Of a DNA stretch of 64,000 nucleotides, positions 1-8,838 are shown in pieces. The translations under genes and the position numbers were made by a program. This stretch comes from Anthropogastromicrobium sp050944455 (GTDB lineage Bacteria > Bacillota > Clostridia > Lachnospirales > Lachnospiraceae): assembly GCA_050944455.1 (NCBI GenBank), contig JBMNRC010000005.1:59783-123782 (forward strand), written 5' to 3'. The notes below the pieces were generated by a model, which saw only the letters and a program-made list of their open reading frames with translations, was not told the DNA's origin and searched no databases. Positions within the stretch are counted from its first letter, which is position 1. The number at the start of each line of letters is the position of its first letter.

Positions 1-843
1 AACCTGCTGTTCAATAACCAGAGGCCGGCTTTCGCGAAGCAGCTGCAGGGCGGCATGATGAGCCAGGATATTTTCGTCGAGGTTGGCCACGGGCCGACGC
101 TGATCGACAACAATGTCCTGCTCTCCGACGTTTCCCTGCGCTTCGCGACGGAAGGCGTCGCCCTTGTCCACAACCTGATCTGCGGCGCGTTCACCTGCGT
201 GGGCGGCGGAACGGGAACCAGATACACGCCGTACCACATCCCGCACCGCACCGAGGTGATGGGATTTATGACGATCCTGCACGGCGACGACCGGTTCTAT
301 AACAACATTTTTGTCCAGAAATGGCCTTCTGAGGATGTTGTCATCAAGAGCGACAGCCGGGACGAGTACTATCACGAAAACCGCGCGGTGGGGACCCACG
401 TGTTTGACGGTTATCCGACCTATGACGAGTGGATCGCCCAGTTCGACATGGACAACGACATTCCGGATATGGCCGCTCTGGAAAAGGCGCACGAGGGACA
501 CCTTCCGGTGTGGGCGGAGGGCAATGCCTACTTCAACGGCGCCCGCTCCTGGGAGAAGGAAACCGCCTGCCAGAAGGACACCGGACATCAGGTGTACGTG
601 AACCTGAAGGAAGAGAACGGCAGCTATACGCTGGAAACCAATCTCTACGACTTCCTGAAGGCGGACTGCCGCCTGATCTCCACAGAGGTTCTGGGCAAAG
701 CCTTCGAGCCGGACGAGGCGTACGAGAATCCGGACGGGACGCCGATCACATTCAACCGGGATTACGCCGGGAACAGCCGCGGAATGAAGATCCTTCCCGG
801 CCCGTTCGCGGACGCGTCGAAGGCGGGGAAGCCGCTGTTCTGA
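1..843 (+). CDS. C-terminal part of a GH120-like beta-xylosidase (cut by window edge)
   Basis: An open frame runs from base 1 to the TGA at 841-843 and gives about 280 residues. No start is needed inside the window, so the gene begins upstream. The visible part has short beta-strand-like repeats and motifs such as GHGPTLIDNN, LSDVSL and GGDDRFYNNIFV-like HGDDRFYNNIFV, which I associate with right-handed beta-helix xylosidases of family GH120; that assignment is from memory of the family. Such enzymes release xylose from xylo-oligosaccharides. Followed by a GH2 enzyme and a GH43 enzyme, it fits a hemicellulose-degradation cluster. No signal peptide can be judged because the N terminus is missing. 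A different beta-helix glycosidase family is possible. Confidence 0.6.
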   Translation, partial: NLLFNNQRPAFAKQLQGGMMSQDIFVEVGHGPTLIDNNVLLSDVSLRFATEGVALVHNLICGAFTCVGGGTGTRYTPYHIPHRTEVMGFMTILHGDDRFYNNIFVQKWPSEDVVIKSDSRDEYYHENRAVGTHVFDGYPTYDEWIAQFDMDNDIPDMAALEKAHEGHLPVWAEGNAYFNGARSWEKETACQKDTGHQVYVNLKEENGSYTLETNLYDFLKADCRLISTEVLGKAFEPDEAYENPDGTPITFNRDYAGNSRGMKILPGPFADASKAGKPLF

Positions 844-849
844 GAGAAA

Positions 850-960
850 CGCTGAGTGCTGAGGGTGGAGTGCTGAGTGCTGGGCAGAGAAGCAGCCTGC
901 TTCCGCAGGCAGAAAAAAGCGCTGACCTGAGGTGCACTGATCTGAGGAGCGCTGAGTACA
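850..960. repeat. Short GCTGAGTGCTGAG repeats after the GH120-like gene
   Basis: The spacer contains several imperfect copies of GCTGAGTGCTGAG (851-863, 872-882, and degenerate forms near 922-958), plus a small hairpin GCCTGC-TTCC-GCAGGC near 897-912. No coding frame is convincing here. Function unknown. Confidence 0.45.
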
Positions 961-1016
961 GAGAGGTATTGCGAGTGGAGAGCGGCGCTCTATGAACAAA
1001 GGTGCTCTCTGCTGAA

Positions 1017-1066
1017 AGCGCGCCGAACCGGGCAGAACGGTGAACGGGGAGGCGCGCTGTTTTTTT
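1017..1066 (+). terminator. Rho-independent terminator of the GH120-like gene
   Basis: AGCGCGCC at 1017-1024 pairs with GGCGCGCT at 1051-1058, followed by G and seven T. The loop is long (26 nt). It lies between the GH120-like gene and the GH2 gene, suggesting separate transcripts or partial read-through. Confidence 0.75.
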
Positions 1067-1118
1067 GAGGGGGAAGCGGCGTCCTGCGGAAGCCGCGGCG
1101 GAGAAGGAGCCAGTAATT

Positions 1119-3614
1119 ATGAAACCAGTATCGTTTAACGAGGGATGGACCTGCCGGCACCTGGAGGACGCCGGCCCGGGGGAACCGGTCACGATTCCCC
1201 ACGACGCGATGATTTCCGAGCCGAGGACGGAACAGTCCGCCGGAGGCGTCAACACCGGGTGGTTCGAGGGACATGACTATCTCTATACCAAAATGTTCAC
1301 GCCGGACGAAAAGTATGCCGGAAAGAAGGCCATCCTGGAGTTTGAGGGCGTTTATCACAACGCGGAGGTTTATCTCAACGGGGACGGCCTGACCTTCCGC
1401 CCCTACGGCTACACGGATTTCGCCGTGGACCTGTCCGACCATTGGATCATCGGCGAAGAGAACAAGCTGGAAGTCATCGCGCGCAACGCGGACCAGCCGA
1501 ATTCCCGCTGGTATTCCGGAGCCGGGATTTACCGCCCGGTGGTGCTGTGGGTTTCAGACCCGGTGCACATCCTCCGCAATGGGGTAAAAATCCGCACGCT
1601 TTCGCTGGAGCCGTGCGAGATTGAGGTGCGGGTCCGGACGGAGGGAACCGGCGGGGTGAACGTATCCATCCTGGACGGGGATCGGCAGATCGCGGCCGGC
1701 TCCGGCAGTTCCGACGGCGAAGCGTGCCTGCGGATACGTCTTGACGGGGCGGAGCCCTGGAGCCCGGAGCATCCGCGGCTGTACACCTGCCGGGTGACGT
1801 TCGGCACCGACGAGGCCGAGGAAACGTTCGGCGTCCGCACGCTGGAATGGGGAAGCAGCGGGCTTAAGCTGAACGGGCAGCGGATCATCCTGCGGGGAGC
1901 CTGCATTCACCACGACAACGGCGTTCTCGGAGCCCGCTGCCTGGAGGACGCCGAACGGCGCAGGATCCGCCTGCTGAAGGAGAACGGCTACAACGCCGTC
2001 CGCTCGGCGCACAATCCGTGCTCAAAAGCCCTTCTGAAGGCCTGCGACAGCCTTGGCGTGCTGGTGATGGACGAGTACGTCGACCACTGGTACATCCATA
2101 AAACTGAGCATGACTACGCGTCGTACTTCGCGGACTGGTGGAAACAGGACCTGAAGGACATGGTTGAGAAAGATTACAACCACCCGAGCGTGATCCTGTA
2201 CTCCACGGGCAACGAGGTTTCCGAGACCGCGCAGGAAAAGGGAATCCGGCTGACCGGCGAACTCACGGAGTATCTGCATTCGCTGGACGGCACCCGCCCG
2301 GTGACCTGCGGCGTGAACATCGTTTTCAATTTTCTCTCCTCCATCGGCCTCGGGGTTTACAGCGACGGGAAGGCAGAAAAGGACGCCCGGAAGGCCGCGA
2401 AAACCCGCAAAGCCGCGAGAGCGGAGGAAGCCCGGGAGAGCGGGGAAACTGGGGACAACGGAAAAGCCGGGGACGGCGAAAGGCCGGGAAACACCGGAAA
2501 GCCGGCCGCGGAGAGAGCCGTGGGGAGCCGGTACTTCAACAGCCTGGCCGAAGTTTTCGGCGCGAAGCTCATGAAGGCAGGAGCGGCGCTGCCGGCCTGC
2601 GACAGGCTGACGAAAGGCGCGTTCGCCAACATGGATATCGCGGGATACAATTACGGCATCAGCCGGTACAGGCATGATCTTAAGGAGTATCCGGACCGCC
2701 TGATTCTGGGCAGCGAAACCTTCTGCTCGGACGCTTACCGGTTCTGGGAAATCGCGAAAGACAATCCGCGCATCATCGGGGATTTTGTGTGGGCCGGCAT
2801 GGATTACCTGGGAGAAGTCGGCGTGGGAGCCTGGGAGTATAAAGACTACGCCCCGGATTTCTCGCACGGCGTCGGCTGGCTGACCGCCGGGTCCGGCCGC
2901 ATTGATCTCACCGGGAAACCCCTAGGGGAGGCGCTCTACACGAAGGTTGCCTTTGACCTGGAGAAAGGCCCGCTGATCGCGGTGCGCCCGGTCAGCCACA
3001 CCGGGGAGCGCCATTCCCCGTCCGCCTGGAAGATGACGGACGCGATGCCGTCCTGGAGCTGGGAAGGCTGCGAAGGCCAGGCGGCGGACGTTGAGGTTTA
3101 CGCCCGGGCTTACAGCGCGGAGCTGCGGGTCAACGGGAAATCTGTCGGAAAGAAGTATTTCGGCAAAGACTGCAGGGTGAAATTCCGCTGCCTGTATGAA
3201 AACGGCACTGTCGAGGCGGTCAGCTACGACAGAAGCGGAGCGGAAATCGGCAGGAGCAGCCTTCACACAGCTTCCGGCGAGACGGAACTCCGGGCGGTTC
3301 CAGAAAGCGGCACCGTCAAACCCGGGCATCTCTGCTTTATCCGCCTGCAGTACACTGACGGGGCGGGGATCGTCAAGCCGCTGGAGAGGGGAATACTGGA
3401 TGTGACCGTGACCGGCGGAAAACTGCTGGGACTCGGAAGCGCCTGCCCGTACAACCCGATCGGCTTCTGCACAAACAGGACGGATACCTACTACGGGGAA
3501 GCGCTGGCCGTGGTTCAGCCTGACGAGGATTCCGACTGCGTGATGCTGTCGGCCACGGACGGGAAAGCCATCGGCTCGGCCGCGGTACCGGTGGTTGCGG
3601 AGGGTAATAACTGA
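1119..3614 (+). CDS. Glycoside hydrolase family 2 (beta-galactosidase type)
   Basis: 831 residues from ATG 1119, chosen because GGAG lies about 10 nt upstream and MKPVSFNEGW is a normal GH2 N terminus. Order: jelly-roll sugar-binding domain, Ig-like domain, TIM barrel, then C-terminal Ig-like domains. The proton donor is Glu366 in STGNEVSE and the nucleophile is probably Glu533 in LGSETFCSD. It should hydrolyse terminal beta-galactosides or related glycosides. No signal peptide is seen, so it is probably cytoplasmic and acts on imported oligosaccharides. Odd feature: residues about 415-470 are a Lys/Glu/Gly/Ala-rich low-complexity insert between the two catalytic residues, not typical of the family. 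Substrate cannot be read from sequence; beta-glucuronidase or another GH2 activity is possible. Confidence 0.88.
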   Translation: MKPVSFNEGWTCRHLEDAGPGEPVTIPHDAMISEPRTEQSAGGVNTGWFEGHDYLYTKMFTPDEKYAGKKAILEFEGVYHNAEVYLNGDGLTFRPYGYTDFAVDLSDHWIIGEENKLEVIARNADQPNSRWYSGAGIYRPVVLWVSDPVHILRNGVKIRTLSLEPCEIEVRVRTEGTGGVNVSILDGDRQIAAGSGSSDGEACLRIRLDGAEPWSPEHPRLYTCRVTFGTDEAEETFGVRTLEWGSSGLKLNGQRIILRGACIHHDNGVLGARCLEDAERRRIRLLKENGYNAVRSAHNPCSKALLKACDSLGVLVMDEYVDHWYIHKTEHDYASYFADWWKQDLKDMVEKDYNHPSVILYSTGNEVSETAQEKGIRLTGELTEYLHSLDGTRPVTCGVNIVFNFLSSIGLGVYSDGKAEKDARKAAKTRKAARAEEARESGETGDNGKAGDGERPGNTGKPAAERAVGSRYFNSLAEVFGAKLMKAGAALPACDRLTKGAFANMDIAGYNYGISRYRHDLKEYPDRLILGSETFCSDAYRFWEIAKDNPRIIGDFVWAGMDYLGEVGVGAWEYKDYAPDFSHGVGWLTAGSGRIDLTGKPLGEALYTKVAFDLEKGPLIAVRPVSHTGERHSPSAWKMTDAMPSWSWEGCEGQAADVEVYARAYSAELRVNGKSVGKKYFGKDCRVKFRCLYENGTVEAVSYDRSGAEIGRSSLHTASGETELRAVPESGTVKPGHLCFIRLQYTDGAGIVKPLERGILDVTVTGGKLLGLGSACPYNPIGFCTNRTDTYYGEALAVVQPDEDSDCVMLSATDGKAIGSAAVPVVAEGNN

Positions 3615-3893
3615 GGCGTGGCGCGGACCGGTACAGCCGGGCTGCTGCCCGGATTATCACAAATCTCCAATGCCTCCGGATCAGCAGCGTCCCTGTAAGG
3701 CAATACAAAGCTCTGTGCCGGGGACTGACGGCCTTTGTTCACCGGAAAAATACTGATCCGCTGCAATCCCGCACCGAGATTGGTTCTTCTTGTGCCAGAC
3801 AGGAAAATTGGCTGAAAAGTTTTGATTTCATTACGGAGATCAATATAGCCAGCGCAAAATACAGGAGCTATCATTAAACAGGGCATTTGGCGC
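3615..3893. other. Intergenic stretch with no convincing gene
   Basis: About 280 bases between the GH2 gene and the tRNA-Val terminator. A minus-strand frame is open across it (from TTG 3895), with a somewhat lower GC content than its neighbours, but it lacks a ribosome binding site and runs on into the 3' end of the GH2 gene. It might be a decayed gene remnant; I recognise no family. Confidence 0.3.
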
Positions 3894-3927
3894 AAAAAAA
3901 AAGAGCCCGTCTCGACCGCGGACTCTT
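3894..3927 (-). terminator. Terminator of tRNA-Val
   Basis: On the minus strand AAGAGTCCG pairs with CGGGCTCTT (one G-T pair), followed by an unbroken run of eight or nine T. It lies about 95 nt beyond the 3' end of tRNA-Val. Confidence 0.85.
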
Positions 3928-4019
3928 CTTTCCAGACTAACTGATTGTAGGAATAGATAATTAACCCAGAATTAACCCAAAACTGGATATCGAGAAAAGG
4001 CTCAACTGAGCCATTTTAA

Positions 4020-4092
4020 TGGGCGCAACGGGGCTCGAACCCGTGACCTCCCGCGTGTGAGGCGGACGCTCTCCCGGCTGAGCTATACTCCC
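4020..4092 (-). tRNA. tRNA-Val (anticodon CAC)
   Basis: A 73-nt cloverleaf on the minus strand. D arm GCTC/GAGC, anticodon stem TCCGC/GCGGG with loop CTCACAC (anticodon CAC, reads GUG), variable region AGGTC, T arm ACGGG-TTCGAGC-CCCGT, discriminator A. CCA is not encoded. The acceptor stem has an A4/G69 mismatch. A minus-strand -10 box TATAAT at 4120-4125 lies about 30 nt upstream, but its -35 box is weak. Confidence 0.92.
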
Positions 4093-4449
4093 ATGCTGCT
4101 TTCTCAAGCGGCGAATATGATTATATCACACTGCAGCATAAAATGGTAGCGGAATTTTCGAAGATTTTCAATTTTCGTTCAATAAGCTTCAGTCAGCCGC
4201 TCCTGACGCATCTTCCGGACCGATCCGCGGGATTTTATTATTCCGGATAGGGGCCGAAACTTTGAAAACGACATTCAATCGATTCGAATTGTATTGCTTC
4301 CGGTACTGCGCTCAGGCTGCCTGAAGTTTTCCGGATGGTCAAAAAAACCTGTCCTGCCTTCGGCAGAACCGGGCGGATTCCCTCCGGGTATGATATACTG
4401 ATTCAATCAGAAACGTTTTTTGCAGCCGGAACAGCGGACGCCGGCTGTC

Positions 4450-4486
4450 GGGTGATCGATACCCTGACTTTATTGCAGGAGGAGGA
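4450..4486 (+). repeat. Leader element upstream of the GH43 gene, copy 1 of a 37-nt dispersed repeat
   Basis: This segment includes TACCCTGACTTTATTG followed by AGGAGGAGGA, the ribosome binding site of the GH43 gene. A second copy with 33 of 37 identical bases lies at 11351-11387, where no gene follows. The rest of the 4093-4493 spacer holds a CAGCCGG/CCGGCTG hairpin (about 4422-4448) and no gene that I can support. Confidence 0.6.
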
Positions 4487-4493
4487 TAGTACC

Positions 4494-5558
4494 ATGGCAT
4501 TTCGGTGTACGGACGACATCGCGGATACGGAGAAATATCCTTACCACATCCGGGATGTGAACATCAGCGATCCGTTCATTTTCGCGGATCCGAAGACGGG
4601 ACATTACTACACGTACGTTCAGTTCGTGGACCATGTCCGGTTCCCGGAAATCCGGAGGGAGCGGGGCGTGTTTTACGTGCTGGAGAGCGAGGACCTGATT
4701 CACTGGACAAAGCCGGCCGTATGTTTCCGCCGGGAAGATTCCGGCTTCTGGGCGGACCTCGATTACTGGGCGCCGGAACTCCATCTGTGGCGGGGCCGGT
4801 ATTACCTGTTCAGCACTTTCCGGGCGGAAGGAACCTACCGCAGATGCCAGTGCCTGGCGGCGGACAGCCCGCGGGGCCCCTTTGCGCCGGTCGGGCCCGT
4901 CCCCGTCACGCCGGAAGGCTGGCAGTGCCTTGACGGGACGCTGTACACGGACGTCAGCGGAAAACCCTGGATGGTATTTGTTCATGAGTGGCTGCAGACC
5001 GGCGACGGGCAGATCTGCGCGGAGCCGCTGGCGGACGACCTTTCCCGCGCGGCGGGGGATCCGATCATCCTTTTCCGGGCTTCGGACGGCCTGTGGAACG
5101 GGACGGAGAAAACCGGCGGGTACGTGACGGACGGCCCATTCCTTTACCGCCTGAAGAGCGGAAAACTGATTATGCTCTGGTCCAGCTTTACGGAGAAGGG
5201 AGCGTACGGCGTCGGGCTTGCCCGGAGCGCCTGCGGGGACGTCCGCGGCCCGTGGATCCAGAGCGAAAATCCGCTGTACGCGATGGACGGCGGCCACGCG
5301 ATGCTGTTCCACACCTTTTCCGGACAGCTGATGATGGCGTGCCACTGCCCAAACGATCACCCGAGAAAGAGGATCCTTCTGTTTGAGATGGAGGAAACGG
5401 AAACCGACGTGCGGATCGTCAACGAAGTGACCGGAAACTGGTATTCCGGCGTCGGCGGCAAGGGAAAAATCTACGCGATCAAAAGCAGGCTGAAGGAAGT
5501 CCCGGTGTTCTCGGCTGATCCGCGGTTCGCGGCGGGAGCCGGAGCGGAGGAGCCGTAA
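4494..5558 (+). CDS. Glycoside hydrolase family 43
   Basis: 354 residues from ATG 4494, preceded by AGGAGGAGGA. An upstream in-frame start at 4335 would add a Cys/Gly-rich stretch without a ribosome binding site. The five-bladed propeller signature is clear: catalytic base Asp26 in the SDPF motif, WAPELH, then DGTLY and LIMLWSSF. The general-acid position, usually Glu in an EGP motif, reads TDGPFLYR here; this may be a subfamily trait. GH43 enzymes cleave arabinose or xylose from arabinoxylan or arabinan. No signal peptide, so it probably acts inside the cell with the neighbouring GH120-like and GH2 enzymes. It is followed after 5 nt by a membrane protein gene, probably co-transcribed. Confidence 0.88.
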   Translation: MAFRCTDDIADTEKYPYHIRDVNISDPFIFADPKTGHYYTYVQFVDHVRFPEIRRERGVFYVLESEDLIHWTKPAVCFRREDSGFWADLDYWAPELHLWRGRYYLFSTFRAEGTYRRCQCLAADSPRGPFAPVGPVPVTPEGWQCLDGTLYTDVSGKPWMVFVHEWLQTGDGQICAEPLADDLSRAAGDPIILFRASDGLWNGTEKTGGYVTDGPFLYRLKSGKLIMLWSSFTEKGAYGVGLARSACGDVRGPWIQSENPLYAMDGGHAMLFHTFSGQLMMACHCPNDHPRKRILLFEMEETETDVRIVNEVTGNWYSGVGGKGKIYAIKSRLKEVPVFSADPRFAAGAGAEEP

Positions 5559-5563
5559 GAGCC

Positions 5564-6295
5564 ATGAGCCTGAAGAAAAAGAAGGATCCCTCGGGCAGGC
5601 GCCGCCGTGAAAAGAAGAGCATTGAGGAAATCCGCGCGCGTGACCGGGTACTCCGGCAGCGGATAGCGTTCACGGCCAATCTGGCGGTCGCGGCGCTCAG
5701 CGTTTTGGCGCTCGTGCTGGACCTCAGGGCGGAAGGCGCCGGGACTTTCCTGCTTTTCACGGCGGACAGCGGGCTGTATACCCTGGCCGGCAGCGCGGCC
5801 TATGCGGTCAGTGCGCTGGCTGAGCGGATCCGCAAAAAAGAAGGAAGCCGGCGGCAGCGGCGCGCCGTGCGGGTGCTGCGCTACGGATCGGTCTGCTGCG
5901 CCTGTACCTCGCTGGTCCTGCTGTGTTTTGTTCTGATTCCGTCCGTCGGCGCGGAAAATACGAGAGCCATCCTGTTTTCGGGAGGCACGCTGGTTTGCGG
6001 GATTATTGTGCCCTGCGTCTCCCTGCTTTCGTTTATGCTCTGCGAGCGCGGTCCCGCGCTCCGAAACCGGGACATGATCTGGCCGCTGATTCCGGCCGGA
6101 CTGTATATCATGGTTCTCGATTTCCTCAATCTTGCCGGCGCCGCGGACGGGCCGTACACGATTTTCCAGGTCTACCGGCAGCCGCCCCTGATGTCCGTCT
6201 ACTGGTTTGTGATTCTCCTGGGACTGACCGCCGTGCTCTCCTGGCTGATTCAGTGGATCAGCCGGATCCTGTCGCTGGAAAAGGGACAGTGGTGA
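5564..6295 (+). CDS. Six-helix integral membrane protein, Pr6Pr/FAR-17a-like
   Basis: 243 residues. A very basic N terminus (KKKKDPSGRRRREKK) is followed by about six hydrophobic segments at residues 36-55, 60-85, 108-128, 138-160, 172-190 and 212-232. A TADSGLYTLAGSAAYAV segment resembles the corresponding region of Pr6Pr-type membrane proteins, but this is a weak match from memory. It starts 5 nt after the GH43 stop, so it is probably in the same operon. No catalytic motif is visible and the function is unknown. Confidence 0.6.
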   Translation: MSLKKKKDPSGRRRREKKSIEEIRARDRVLRQRIAFTANLAVAALSVLALVLDLRAEGAGTFLLFTADSGLYTLAGSAAYAVSALAERIRKKEGSRRQRRAVRVLRYGSVCCACTSLVLLCFVLIPSVGAENTRAILFSGGTLVCGIIVPCVSLLSFMLCERGPALRNRDMIWPLIPAGLYIMVLDFLNLAGAADGPYTIFQVYRQPPLMSVYWFVILLGLTAVLSWLIQWISRILSLEKGQW

Positions 6296-6340
6296 GATTT
6301 CGGGAGCAGAACCGGCATGATTTCTTAAAAATATGTAAAA

Positions 6341-6367
6341 TTAGCACTCTCACCTTGACAGTGCTAA
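6341..6367 (+). promoter_or_regulatory. CIRCE operator (HrcA binding site) upstream of ftsH
   Basis: TTAGCACTC, a 9-nt spacer, then CAGTGCTAA. The consensus is TTAGCACTC-N9-GAGTGCTAA, so there is a single mismatch. The 3' arm follows directly on the -35 hexamer, so HrcA binding would block RNA polymerase. hrcA itself is not in the window. Confidence 0.88.
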
Positions 6368-6382
6368 CCATTCGTGTAAAAT
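6355..6382 (+). promoter_or_regulatory. Sigma-A promoter of ftsH, overlapping CIRCE
   Basis: TTGACA at 6355-6360, a 16-nt spacer, TAAAAT at 6377-6382. The -35 box lies in the CIRCE spacer and 3' arm. The transcript would carry a leader of about 130 nt before the ftsH ATG. Confidence 0.85.
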
Positions 6383-6520
6383 AAACTCAACAGAGTTGAA
6401 AGATCTGTAAAGCCAAAAATCTCAGAATCCTTTCGGACTCTGTTCGACGGGCGATGAATCGCCGTATGCCTCTCTTCCGTCAGCGTACAGGGAGGGAAAC
6501 CGCAGAAGGAGGCGGTAAAT

Positions 6521-8638
6521 ATGGATTTTGACGACGGCAATAACAAAAAGAAGAAAAAATCAGCCTTGTTTTACTGGCTGATCGCGCTGATTATTTTCAT
6601 TATCCTGAACTGGGCCGTGTTCCCGGCTCTGCTGAAAACCCCGGAGAAGGAAGTGACGTACAGCACCTTCCTCGAGCTTGTGGATAACAAGCAGGTCGAG
6701 ATGGTCACGGTAGAATCGACCGAGATCATCTTTACGTCGAGCGCGTCCGAATATGAGGGCGTGATCCTCAAGACCGGACGCATGGATGACCCGGATCTGC
6801 TGGAGCGGCTGGAGGAAAGCGGGGCCGAGTTTACGGCCGAGATCCCGCAGCAGACGTCCATGGTGACGTATTTCCTGATCAGCTACCTGATCCCGATCCT
6901 GATCATTGTCGTGCTGTGGATCGTCATTTACAAGCGGGTCCTGCCGAAGATGCAGGATAACGTCAACCAGATGTCGTTCGGCATGGGCGGAGCCAAGAGC
7001 AACGCGCGTGTCTATGTCAAATCCTCGGACACGATCCGGTTTTCCGACGTCGCGGGCGAGGAGGAGGCCAAGGATCTGCTGAAGGAGATCGTCGATTTCC
7101 TGCACAACCCCCAGAAATATAAGGAAATCGGAGCGAAGATGCCGAAAGGCGCGCTGCTGGTAGGCCCTCCGGGCACCGGTAAAACGCTTCTGGCCAGAGC
7201 TGTGGCAGGCGAGGCGGACGTCCCGTTCTTCTCCATCTCCGGGTCCGAGTTTGTTGAAATGTTCGTCGGCATGGGCGCCGCGAAAGTCCGCGACCTGTTC
7301 AAGCAGGCCGAGGAGAAGGCACCCTGTATCGTCTTTATCGATGAGATCGACGCCATCGGCAAGAAGCGTGACGGCAGCGGCCTCGCGGGCAATGACGAGC
7401 GCGAACAGACGCTGAACCAGCTGCTGGCAGAGATGGACGGTTTCGACGGATCCAAGGGCGTCGTCATCCTGGCGGCTACCAACCGTCCGGAGTCGCTGGA
7501 TCCGGCTCTGCTCCGTCCGGGCCGTTTTGACCGCAGAATTCCGGTTGAACTCCCGGATATCAAGGGCCGTGAGGATATCCTCAAGGTCCACGCGAAAGAC
7601 ATCAAAATCGCCGACAACGTCGATTTCGGCGAGATCGCCCGCATGACGGCCGGATGCTCCGGCGCTGAGCTGGCCAATATCGTCAATGAGGCGGCGCTGC
7701 GCGCTGTGCGTGACGGCCGCAAGTTCGCGAGCCAGAACGACCTGGTCGAGAGCGTTGAGGTTGTCATCGCCGGTTACCAGAAGAAGACCCGCGTACTTTC
7801 CAACAAGGAAAAACTCATCGTTTCGTACCACGAGTGCGGCCACGCGATGGTTGCCGCCATGCAGACCCAGAGTGCTCCGGTACAGAAGATCACGATTATC
7901 CCGAGAACTTCCGGAGCTCTCGGCTACACGATGCAGGTCGATGAGGGCGAGCATTACCTGATGTCCCGCACCGAGATGGAGAACCGGATCGCGACCCTCT
8001 GCGGCGGCCGCGCGGCCGAGGATCTGATTTTCGGCGAAATCACGACCGGCGCGTCCAACGATATCGAACAGGCTACCAAACTCGCCCGTGCGATGATTGC
8101 CCAGTACGGCATGAGCAGCGAGTTCGGAATGGTCGCCCTGCAGACCCAGACCAACGTGTATCTGGGCGGCGACGCCAGCCTGACCTGCTCGCCTGAGACG
8201 CAGACCAAGATCGACCAGCTGGTTGTGGATCTGGTTGAGCATGAGTACAAGAAGGCAAAGCAGATCCTGAAGGACAACAAGGACAAGCTTCACGAAGAGG
8301 CGCAGTACCTGTATGAGCACGAAACCATCACCGGCGAGGAATTCATGATGATTCTGAACCGAAAGAAGAGGCTCACCGTGAATGAGAACGGGAATACAGA
8401 GTCCGGCAGCGGAAACGCGGAGACCGGCAGCGGAAACGCGGCGCAGGGCAGTGATTCCCGGAATAACTCCGGCACCTCCGGCAATGCGGGCAGCAGCGCC
8501 GCATCCGGTAGTGAATCCGGCGCGGCGCAGAGCGCGCAGGCCGAGGCTCCGAAGGATAGCGGAGCGGCAGGTACCGGCGCGGGAACAGATACCGGTGCGC
8601 AGAGCGGCAGCCAGAATCCGAACCCGAATGCGAACTGA
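6521..8638 (+). CDS. ftsH: ATP-dependent zinc metalloprotease FtsH (CIRCE-controlled copy)
   Basis: 705 residues from ATG 6521 with GAAGGAGG upstream. Order: Lys-rich cytoplasmic start, transmembrane helix about 17-37, extracytoplasmic FtsH_ext region, second helix about 112-132, AAA ATPase with Walker A GPPGTGKT at 215-222 and Walker B FIDEID near 270-278, then the M41 protease with zinc motif HECGH at 437-441. The hexamer pulls misfolded membrane and cytosolic proteins into its protease chamber. A Gly/Ser/Asn/Ala-rich tail from about residue 620 to the end is unusually long. A second FtsH is encoded at 28337-30190. The CIRCE element implies heat-shock induction for this copy. Confidence 0.97.
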   Translation: MDFDDGNNKKKKKSALFYWLIALIIFIILNWAVFPALLKTPEKEVTYSTFLELVDNKQVEMVTVESTEIIFTSSASEYEGVILKTGRMDDPDLLERLEESGAEFTAEIPQQTSMVTYFLISYLIPILIIVVLWIVIYKRVLPKMQDNVNQMSFGMGGAKSNARVYVKSSDTIRFSDVAGEEEAKDLLKEIVDFLHNPQKYKEIGAKMPKGALLVGPPGTGKTLLARAVAGEADVPFFSISGSEFVEMFVGMGAAKVRDLFKQAEEKAPCIVFIDEIDAIGKKRDGSGLAGNDEREQTLNQLLAEMDGFDGSKGVVILAATNRPESLDPALLRPGRFDRRIPVELPDIKGREDILKVHAKDIKIADNVDFGEIARMTAGCSGAELANIVNEAALRAVRDGRKFASQNDLVESVEVVIAGYQKKTRVLSNKEKLIVSYHECGHAMVAAMQTQSAPVQKITIIPRTSGALGYTMQVDEGEHYLMSRTEMENRIATLCGGRAAEDLIFGEITTGASNDIEQATKLARAMIAQYGMSSEFGMVALQTQTNVYLGGDASLTCSPETQTKIDQLVVDLVEHEYKKAKQILKDNKDKLHEEAQYLYEHETITGEEFMMILNRKKRLTVNENGNTESGSGNAETGSGNAAQGSDSRNNSGTSGNAGSSAASGSESGAAQSAQAEAPKDSGAAGTGAGTDTGAQSGSQNPNPNAN

Positions 8639-8748
8639 TCTGCGGACCGATCCGAGCGGTCTGCCGGCGGGCAAGGAAAATTTCACAGGATCAAAGGGAG
8701 CGCTCTGACTTTGCAGGAGCGCACTGAATAAGTAAAAGTATACGGGAA

Positions 8749-8786
8749 CGGGCCCCGGAACTGCCGTCAGGCAGTTCCGGGGCCCG
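8749..8786. terminator. Perfect 17-bp hairpin between ftsH and the convergent LTA-synthase-like gene
   Basis: CGGGCCCCGGAACTGCC pairs exactly with its complement around a GTCA loop. On the plus strand only CTTTAT follows, so the U tract is poor. The position between convergent genes suggests a bidirectional terminator. Confidence 0.7.
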
Positions 8787-8838
8787 CTTTATCCTGTGCG
8801 GATGGATCAGCACTAAAGAGTGAAGCCTGTTCCGCTTA

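Noticed and set aside
3640..3895. Small minus-strand gene beside the tRNA-Val terminator
   Set aside because: No ribosome binding site, starts at the terminator T tract, runs into the GH2 gene, and no family is recognised.
4262..4276. Catabolite-response (cre) site upstream of the GH43 gene
   Set aside because: TGAAAACGACATTCA resembles the consensus in its left half, but the right half does not fit.
6560..8686. Very long open frame on the minus strand opposite ftsH
   Set aside because: Shadow of the plus-strand gene caused by GC-rich codons; no recognisable motifs, and ftsH has full catalytic motifs, promoter and operator.
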